From NCBI GenBank assembly GCA_039033855.1, contig JBCCBV010000043.1:1-5974 (forward strand): a stretch of DNA of 5,974 nucleotides, in the 5' to 3' direction. The notes below the pieces were generated by a model. It made no database searches. It was not told the DNA's origin and saw only the letters and a list, made by a program, of their open reading frames with translations. Position numbers and translations under genes: made by a program. Source of the stretch: JBCCBV01 sp039033855 (GTDB lineage: Bacteria > Planctomycetota > Phycisphaerae > Phycisphaerales > Phycisphaeraceae). Positions within the stretch are counted from its first letter, which is position 1, and each line of letters opens with the position of its first letter. Shown piece by piece: positions 1 through 4,528 of the stretch.

Positions 1-106
1 CCCCGGACTCCCCCGGACTCCCCCGGACTCCCCCGGACTCCCCCGGACTCCCCCGGACTCCCCCGGACTCCCCCGGACTCCCCCGGACTCCCCCGGACTC
101 CCCCGG
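1..106. repeat. Perfect 10-bp tandem repeat array, unit CCCCGGACTC
   Basis: Ten identical copies of CCCCGGACTC fill positions 1-100 and a partial copy (CCCCGG) follows at 101-106. There is no substitution between copies. The array touches the left edge, so more copies may lie outside. Ten is not a multiple of three, so three units make a ten-codon period; the unit creates no stop codon in any of the six frames, and the array could therefore be the end of an upstream coding region or non-coding DNA. It ends about 45 bp before the efp start. Perfect identity points to recent slippage expansion (a VNTR) or to an assembly artefact at a contig end. I do not recognise it as a known origin, iteron or REP family. 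Confidence 0.95.
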
Positions 107-151
107 CGCCGCTGGAGTCTCCCGCCGACGCCTCTATTGGAACGCCTCGCG
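107..151 (+). other. efp 5' leader with weak ribosome-binding signal
   Basis: This 45-bp stretch separates the decamer array from the efp ATG. GGAGTC at 114-119 can pair with GACTCC at 96-101, the last repeat junction, giving a 6-bp stem with a 12-nt loop that contains the self-complementary CGGCGCCG. The only Shine-Dalgarno-like bases are GGA at 139-141, about 10 nt from the ATG, so initiation signals are weak. No convincing -35/-10 pair is visible; if efp has its own promoter it lies in or upstream of the repeat array. Confidence 0.35.
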
Positions 152-706
152 ATGAAAGCCAACGACCTCAAGCCCGGCCTGGCCGTGGTGATGAACGGAC
201 AAGTCCTGGTCTGCACCCACACCGAGCACGTCAAGCCCGGCAAGGGCGGCGCCTTTGTGCAGGCCAAGCTCAAGTCGATCCAGGGCGGCAACGTCACTGA
301 AAAGCGGTTCCGCTCGACCGACGAGGTCGAAGGCGTGTTCTTGGACCGGCGTGAGATGGAGTTTCTGTACCCCGAGGGCGGCGACGCGGTGTTTATGGAC
401 TGCGAGAGCTTCGACCAGGCCACGCTGCCCGCCGAGGTGCTTGGCGACGCCATGCTGTACGTCAAGCCCAACGAGCGCATCACCGGGCTGCACCACGACG
501 GCAAGGTCATCAGCATCGAGCTTCCGGCCGCGGTGGAACTCGAGATCACCGACACCCCGCCGGGCATCAAGAACGCCACCGCCACGAACCAGCTCAAGGA
601 AGCGGTGTGCGAAACCGGGCTGAAGACACGGGTGCCGCCGTTCATCAACAACGGCGACAAGGTGAAGATCAACACCGCGTCGGGCGATTACCTGTCGCGT
701 GCGTGA
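152..706 (+). CDS. efp: Translation elongation factor P (EF-P)
   Basis: EF-P binds between the ribosomal P and E sites and promotes peptide bond formation when ribosomes stall at consecutive prolines; it acts in the cytoplasm. The 184-residue product matches the usual family length (about 185-190) and is alignable throughout with E. coli EF-P. The N-terminal KOW-like domain contains the loop HVKPGKGGAF, whose tip is Lys31, equivalent to E. coli Lys34, the residue that receives beta-lysine from EpmA. A lysine rather than arginine here argues against rhamnosylation. Two OB-like domains follow: VELEITDTPPGIK opens the last one, and the family signature runs from Lys149 to Gly168 (K-x-A-x4-G...VP...I..G) with Thr where Leu/Ile/Val is usual. 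The end, SGDYLSRA, resembles the typical SGEYVSR. I chose the ATG at 152 because it starts with the typical short N-terminus; a TTG at 137 would add five residues with no family support. No modification enzyme gene is visible nearby. The next gene's first possible ATG abuts the stop codon. Confidence 0.96.
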   Translation: MKANDLKPGLAVVMNGQVLVCTHTEHVKPGKGGAFVQAKLKSIQGGNVTEKRFRSTDEVEGVFLDRREMEFLYPEGGDAVFMDCESFDQATLPAEVLGDAMLYVKPNERITGLHHDGKVISIELPAAVELEITDTPPGIKNATATNQLKEAVCETGLKTRVPPFINNGDKVKINTASGDYLSRA

Positions 707-2434
707 ATGAATCGCTTGGACAAGCGCGGGATTCTACTGGCGTGCGGGCGCTTGCGCGGCGATCATTGGGCGATGCGGTTGCGCTCACGCACTCAACTTG
801 TGCTTTGTAACGCCTGGGCGAACCGGGCAACGCGGGCTGCGCAACACGGCTGTGTGTACGTGCTGGCAGCGGGCGCTTGCGCGGCGTGTCACGGCGTGGC
901 TTTCGCGCAGCACGCTGCGCCCACCGGCCAACGCACCGGGACCCCGGCGATGGACACGCGCGACGCCGTCGAGCGCGTTCACACCCGGCAAGAGCCTGCC
1001 CGTATCGCGATGCGCCCGGACGACGACCCCGCTCAGGTCTGGGCCGGTGCGATCAACCGTGCCCGCGCCGATTCGGTAGAGGTCGACACGCAGGAGGCTT
1101 TGCCGCGGCCGGCATGGCGGGACCGGGTTCGGGCCGTCAACGCACCGCCGCAAGCTCGGGCTCGCGCTGGCGGCGCTCTGGCGGGTTCTGTTGAAGAACG
1201 AGAAGTGGCGCTAGCCGATGCCCGTGCCGAGGCCACTGCTCCGCAGCGCTTGTCGCCGTTGCGTCGCGACCGCGCTGGCGACCCCGCGCCGCACGCATCG
1301 CGTTTTTTGCACGACGCCCGCAGCGCGATCGCCGATTTGGAAGGTCAAGTCGATGCCTGGGCGCCCTCGGCCGATGCGGTGGCCGAACGCTTGACGGCTG
1401 GCGGAGGGCTGCGCATCGAAGGCTGCCCCGGCGTCCGTCACGAGTTGACCGCCCGGCCCGGCGCCTTGTTCGAGTGGTCGCGCCCCGGCCCGGGTGTGAC
1501 GCTGGCGGTGGGCTCGCCCGCCGTCGCAGACGCGTTGCCCAGATTGATCGAGCGTGCCCGCAAACGCGGCGACCTGGTCGTAGGCATCGACCTGCCGGCC
1601 GGACTCGAAGCGCGGGTCGACTACACCCTCTCGGTTCCAATAGAACAAAGCACCCGCGATCAGGACGGGGCGGCCATCCGCCCGGCGGTCCGGCTTGCGT
1701 TCGCGCACGCCTGGATGGGCGAGGTGTATGCGGCGTGTACCCGGCGGGGCAAGGCGCCGGTGGTACGGCTCGACACGGCGCTCGATCGCAAGGCCGAGTG
1801 GCGTCGGCGCTACTTCGGCCGGTCGTTCCATGACGACCGCTGGATCGACTCGATCGCCCCCGGCGTCGTGGGGCGGGCGTATCTCGAAGCGGTCGACCAC
1901 GCGCTCGGAGACATCGGTGGGCGTGGCTGGCGGCACGTCTCGGCCGCCGCGGCGCGGGTGCGCACCAGCGCGCGGTACGGCGGGGCGGTCTGGGTGCAGC
2001 CCGGGGCCGGGTTCCCGGGCGCAGCGTTGTCCGAGGCGGCGGTCGCGACGCCCGGGGTGCGATGGATGTCGGTCTCGCTTCCGCAAGAGCGATTGGGCGA
2101 TGCGCCGATGCCGCAGGCCTGGCCGGGCCGGGGCGATTTCGTGATCGCGGTGGGCGTGGACGAGCCGGCCGGTTCGGGCGACTGGGGCGACGTGCGGGCG
2201 ATGCGCCGGGCCGAGCTGGGCGTGGCGTGGGTGACCGCCGGCCGGTGGACGTCGGGCGAGCGGATGCCGCGGCGTGACCTGGTGCTCGATCCGTTTGCGC
2301 CGCTGGGCGACGCGGCCGTGGCCGTGCCGCACTACCGGCCGTGCCTGGGCCCGGTCGGGGGGCTCACGGCCTACCTCACCGTGGCCGCGGTGCTCAGCGA
2401 GGCCGGGCCGGCGCACGCAATCGCGGACGAATAG
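707..2434 (+). CDS. Uncharacterised, probably exported protein with two SIS-like segments
   Basis: I do not recognise a named family. The 575-residue reading begins with the ATG directly abutting the efp stop (TGA-ATG), which would allow translational coupling; a second ATG at 773 (residue 23) is an alternative, and neither has a clear Shine-Dalgarno. Residues 24-47 are arginine-rich, residues 49-66 are hydrophobic, and AFA-Q at 65-68 resembles a signal peptidase I site, so export is inferred. Residues 70-195 are Arg/Ala/Asp/Pro-rich and probably disordered. Two regions then look like half-repeats of the SIS sugar-isomerase fold: residues 200-310 have a helix, AERLTAGGGLRIEG (glycines 232-234) and the strand GDLVVGIDLP (288-297); residues 391-567 have a helix starting RAYLEAV, the strand YGGAVWVQPG, GDFVIAVGVDEP (476-487) and a closing helix GGLTAYLTVAAVLSEA (551-566). 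The layout matches how paired SIS domains are built, but this is visual inference. Known SIS proteins are mostly cytoplasmic, so either the signal peptide or the fold guess could be wrong; starts at Met82 (950) would remove the signal. Confidence 0.75.
   Translation: MNRLDKRGILLACGRLRGDHWAMRLRSRTQLVLCNAWANRATRAAQHGCVYVLAAGACAACHGVAFAQHAAPTGQRTGTPAMDTRDAVERVHTRQEPARIAMRPDDDPAQVWAGAINRARADSVEVDTQEALPRPAWRDRVRAVNAPPQARARAGGALAGSVEEREVALADARAEATAPQRLSPLRRDRAGDPAPHASRFLHDARSAIADLEGQVDAWAPSADAVAERLTAGGGLRIEGCPGVRHELTARPGALFEWSRPGPGVTLAVGSPAVADALPRLIERARKRGDLVVGIDLPAGLEARVDYTLSVPIEQSTRDQDGAAIRPAVRLAFAHAWMGEVYAACTRRGKAPVVRLDTALDRKAEWRRRYFGRSFHDDRWIDSIAPGVVGRAYLEAVDHALGDIGGRGWRHVSAAAARVRTSARYGGAVWVQPGAGFPGAALSEAAVATPGVRWMSVSLPQERLGDAPMPQAWPGRGDFVIAVGVDEPAGSGDWGDVRAMRRAELGVAWVTAGRWTSGERMPRRDLVLDPFAPLGDAAVAVPHYRPCLGPVGGLTAYLTVAAVLSEAGPAHAIADE
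744..761 (+). repeat. Direct repeat copy 1 (18 bp), partner at 869-886
   Basis: GCGGGCGCTTGCGCGGCG is repeated exactly at 869-886, 125 bp downstream; similarity extends upstream as CTGGC with one or two differing bases between. The spacing is not a multiple of three, so the two copies are read in different frames of the gene at 707-2434 (as CGRLRGD and AGACAAC). The core GCGCTTGCGC is nearly palindromic, and CAAGCGC at 721-727 also pairs with GCGCTTG at 748-754. Confidence 0.6.
869..886 (+). repeat. Direct repeat copy 2 (18 bp), partner at 744-761
   Basis: This copy is identical over 18 bp to 744-761 and falls within the codons for the hydrophobic core of the predicted signal peptide of the gene at 707-2434. 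Because the copies are out of frame with each other, the match is at DNA level and not a protein repeat. Confidence 0.6.
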
Positions 2435-2477
2435 TGCCCGTAACGCTATGCCCAGCCGTAAGCGTGGGTGTGCGCCG

Positions 2478-2495
2478 TTCTCAATCGAATGAGAA
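2478..2495. terminator. Candidate terminator hairpin between convergent genes
   Basis: TTCTCA (2478-2483) and TGAGAA (2490-2495) form a 6-bp stem around the loop ATCGAA. It sits in the 61-bp gap between the + strand gene ending at 2434 and the minus-strand gene whose TAA is at 2496-2498. On the + strand it is followed by TTATT, a weak T-rich tail; GCGC at 2472-2475 and 2501-2504 could extend the fold imperfectly. It is AT-rich in a GC-rich setting. The weak stem and short T tract make this only a plausible terminator. Confidence 0.35.
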
Positions 2496-3491
2496 TTATT
2501 GCGCCCAGGGCGTCTCGCCGGCGTCTGGGCTGGACTCGCCCGGCGCCCCGGCGTGCAGCCGTTGCGATTCCTGCAGCGCAGCGGTCAGCCGGAACCGAAA
2601 CTTGAACAGCAGCACCAGCGACCAGATGCCGTAGTACAGCATCGCGATCGACGCGGCGCACACGGGCAGGATGATCACCGTGTTTACGGGAGCCGGTGCA
2701 CCGCCACCGCCACCGCCGCCACCGCCACCGCCGCCACCGCTGCCGCCACTGCCACCCGGGCCGAACAGACCCGGATCGAATAACACCCACACGCCCAGGA
2801 GCGCGTAAAGCGTTGCGGCGCCCCAGCGGATGTGGCCGGCCTTGCCGTGGAGCGCAGGGTCGGGCACGCGCGCGGCGTAGGCTCGGCCCGTCGTCAGGAC
2901 GCCGAAGATGCCTGCCGCCCACGCGAGGCTGCCGCACGCCACCAGGGCCGAGATCACTTCCGGGCCCGCCCCGGCCGCCGTCGCAAGCGACTGCGCGATG
3001 CCCAGCGCCGCCCCCACGCCCATGCCGGCCAGCACCAGCTTCCTCGGCGCGTTCATGGGGTCGGTCTCGGCTTCGATGCCGGGCTCGCGCTGGGTAAATC
3101 GGTACGCGCCGGTGAGGTAGACGACCGCGACCATCCCGGCCAGCGCCGCGTTGCCGATCGCCTCGGCCGTGGGCGTGGGCCCCGCAGCGCCGCTGATCGC
3201 CAGCAGCACCGACACCATCGCGACCGCGCCCCCGATCGCCACCACGATCGACCAGAGCAGCAGCCCGGCCCCCGAGCGCAGCGTGGTCAGCCATTGGGGG
3301 TCGGCGTCGGCCAGGCGTTCGCTGGGCAGCGAGCGTTCGACCGCCAGCCCGCAGTCGGGGCAGGCCTGGTCGGAGCTCAGCGTGCGCAGGTTGTAGCCGC
3401 ACTGTCGGCAAGCGAGGTCGAAGTCGATGCGTTCGGCGTGGGGGGCGGGCGGTATGGCGCTCTGCGGCGGGAAAGAGTCGCGGTCGGTCAA
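2496..3491 (-). CDS. Zinc-ribbon six-helix membrane protein with polyglycine loop (copy B)
   Basis: The function is unknown. Reading from a TTG at 3491 gives 331 residues. I prefer this start over the upstream TTG at 3512 because GGGAGA lies 7 nt before it, while the longer start has no such signal. Residues 28-47 form a zinc ribbon, CRQCGYNL...CPDCG (Cys28, Cys31, Cys44, Cys47), presumably cytoplasmic. Six hydrophobic segments follow at about 77-99, 112-130, 152-174, 179-201, 224-239 and 272-296. Between the last two lies a Gly/Ser-rich loop (246-264) that includes 13 consecutive glycines. The C-terminal tail is short and ends PWAQ. Landmarks shared with the upstream neighbour (WLxTLRSG after the ribbon, YRFT/WRLT after helix 2, HIRWG/HVMWG before helix 5, IWSLVLLFKFRFR/VWSFVLILQYRAR at the end) show the two are paralogs. 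It is the second gene of a probable two-gene minus-strand unit. CxxC ribbons on membrane proteins of this kind are frequent in planctomycetes. No catalytic motif is visible. Confidence 0.85.
   Translation of the reverse strand: MTDRDSFPPQSAIPPAPHAERIDFDLACRQCGYNLRTLSSDQACPDCGLAVERSLPSERLADADPQWLTTLRSGAGLLLWSIVVAIGGAVAMVSVLLAISGAAGPTPTAEAIGNAALAGMVAVVYLTGAYRFTQREPGIEAETDPMNAPRKLVLAGMGVGAALGIAQSLATAAGAGPEVISALVACGSLAWAAGIFGVLTTGRAYAARVPDPALHGKAGHIRWGAATLYALLGVWVLFDPGLFGPGGSGGSGGGGGGGGGGGGGAPAPVNTVIILPVCAASIAMLYYGIWSLVLLFKFRFRLTAALQESQRLHAGAPGESSPDAGETPWAQ
2700..2759 (-). repeat. Coding trinucleotide tract (GGC/GGT) encoding polyglycine
   Basis: On the minus strand, positions 2738-2700 are thirteen uninterrupted glycine codons that alternate GGC and GGT, and 2759-2739 extend this as Gly-Gly-Ser repeats. 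On the + strand it reads as CCGCCACCG-type repeats. The alternation of two codons suggests expansion by slippage with some decay. The tract lies in the loop before the last membrane helix of the gene at 2496-3491; the paralog at 3546-4427 has no equivalent run. Confidence 0.9.
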
Positions 3492-3498
3492 GTTTCGA

Positions 3499-3504
3499 TC
3501 TCCC
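3499..3504 (-). promoter_or_regulatory. Shine-Dalgarno deciding the TTG start at 3491
   Basis: The minus strand reads GGGAGA at 3504-3499, then 7 nt (TCGAAAC), then TTG at 3491. This is the best ribosome-binding match in the window. It argues for a TTG start at 3491 rather than the in-frame TTG at 3512, which has no purine-rich stretch at the proper distance. Confidence 0.6.
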
Positions 3505-3545
3505 GTATGCAACGCTCGTGTTTGTGCGACGCCACGTTCCGCAAT

Positions 3546-4427
3546 CTACGACAATGGCGGATTCAGACGTGGCTTGGGCAGGAAGCGCTTGCGCATCTCG
3601 ATCAGGTCGTCGAAGCGTGCGCGGTACTGCAAGATCAAGACGAATGACCACACGAAGTAGATCACCGTCGCCACCAAGGCCACGCAGGCAGGCAGCGCCA
3701 AGAGCTCGGCCAGGTCGTTACGGGCACCGAGCGAGGCGGATAGGCCGGTGACGGCCAAAACGCCAAAGCTGATCACGCATCCCCACATGACATGCCGGGT
3801 TCGCTTGGCCAGAGGAGTGTTGCTCATCCAATCCGCCAGCCCGGCGAGCACGCGGCAGAACGCGAGTATCGCGACAAGTGACAGCACCGCCGACACAAGG
3901 TCTATCAATCCCGTTGCACAACTGTCGCCGGATAACATGAAGGCCAGGGTGCTAGCGATCGACAACCAGAACACCGCGAGCGTCATCTTGCGTGCCCGTT
4001 GGCGGTGCTCTTTTGCGTCCTCCAGGAGTTGGACGTGCTCACCCGGTGTTTCGGTGAGCCGCCACAGGCCCGTGAGCCCCACAAGCATGACGGGCACGCT
4101 GAGGACCAGGATCCCGATCCCGCCGAGCACGCGCTCGCTATCGCGGGAGTTGCCGCCGTGCGCAGCGTAATACGCCAGCCACGCGGGGGTGAGCAAGACA
4201 GCCGTCAACCCCATACTCCACAGCGTCCGGACGGTGCCTGAGCGCAGCGTCTCCAGCCAGGCGCGGTCGATCTCGCTGAATCGTTCGATCATTGCCGACG
4301 AGGTCGCCGATCCGCACGCCGGGCAGAAGCGGGCGTCGGGGGTCACGTAGACCTGCGCCTTGCAGGCCGAGCACCGCATGTGACGAGGCGGGGTGGTTTG
4401 CGGGACGTCGGCGTCTTGCGGGTCCAT
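3546..4427 (-). CDS. Zinc-ribbon six-helix membrane protein (copy A)
   Basis: The function is unknown. The 293-residue product starts at an ATG at 4427 preceded by GGGGAT (minus strand, 4437-4432), a good Shine-Dalgarno. The N-terminus has a zinc ribbon, CSACKAQVYV...CPACG, with Cys19, Cys22, Cys35 and Cys38. Six hydrophobic segments follow at about 68-90, 101-122, 148-166, 173-197, 213-233 and 243-266. Between helices 2 and 3 is a charged stretch (EDAKEHRQRARK, 136-147), and the C-terminus is basic (RKRFLPKPRLNPPLS). It is a paralog of the gene 54 bp downstream: same ribbon, same helix count, and shared motifs at matching places (WLETLRSG, LWRLTETPG, RHVMWG, VWSFVLIL). As the first gene of the minus-strand pair it probably carries the promoter, in the 101-bp divergent gap with lpdA. 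Such proteins could sense or bind a metal or scaffold a membrane complex, but the sequence does not show which; I infer only an integral inner-membrane location. Confidence 0.88.
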   Translation of the reverse strand: MDPQDADVPQTTPPRHMRCSACKAQVYVTPDARFCPACGSATSSAMIERFSEIDRAWLETLRSGTVRTLWSMGLTAVLLTPAWLAYYAAHGGNSRDSERVLGGIGILVLSVPVMLVGLTGLWRLTETPGEHVQLLEDAKEHRQRARKMTLAVFWLSIASTLAFMLSGDSCATGLIDLVSAVLSLVAILAFCRVLAGLADWMSNTPLAKRTRHVMWGCVISFGVLAVTGLSASLGARNDLAELLALPACVALVATVIYFVWSFVLILQYRARFDDLIEMRKRFLPKPRLNPPLS

Positions 4428-4528
4428 GGCGATCCCCGAAACGGGCGTGCGGCGGGCCGGCCCTCTTCGGCCCGGCTTCCTATGATCTTGGCCCCACTGT
4501 ACGAACCGACCCCGATTGCGAGAACGAC
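4428..4528. promoter_or_regulatory. Divergent intergenic region with candidate lpdA -10 box
   Basis: This 101-bp gap separates the divergent starts of the zinc-ribbon membrane gene (minus) and lpdA (+), so promoters for both probably lie here. On the + strand TATGAT at 4481-4486 matches the -10 consensus at five of six bases and would give a leader of about 36 nt, but no good -35 lies 16-18 bp upstream. CGGGCCG at 4453-4459 can pair with CGGCCCG at 4468-4474 to form a 7-bp GC hairpin just upstream. For the minus strand only poor -10/-35 matches are seen. The lpdA ribosome-binding signal is weak (GAGA at 4520-4523). Confidence 0.3.

Noticed and set aside
1..106. Decamer array as a CRISPR array or iteron origin
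   Set aside because: There are no spacers between units, so it is not CRISPR; no replication initiator gene or AT-rich unwinding region is nearby to support an origin.
721..754. CAAGCGC / GCGCTTG inverted repeat just after efp as an efp terminator
   Set aside because: The loop is 20 nt, the stem is 7 bp and no T-rich tail follows; it also lies inside the next possible coding region.
1211..2416. Minus-strand open frame of 401 codons opposite the gene at 707-2434
   Set aside because: The antisense product is Arg/Pro/His-rich and low in hydrophobic core, while the + strand frame has regular alternation of helices and strands. I treat it as a shadow.
2489..2503. Fur-box-like sequence AATGAGAATTATTGC
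   Set aside because: Only one half fits the consensus, and the site lies at the 3' ends of two convergent genes and not near a promoter.
2446..3651. Second minus-strand frame of 401 codons across copy B
   Set aside because: It overlaps the copy B gene in another frame and translates to Arg-rich sequence without the zinc ribbon or membrane helices.
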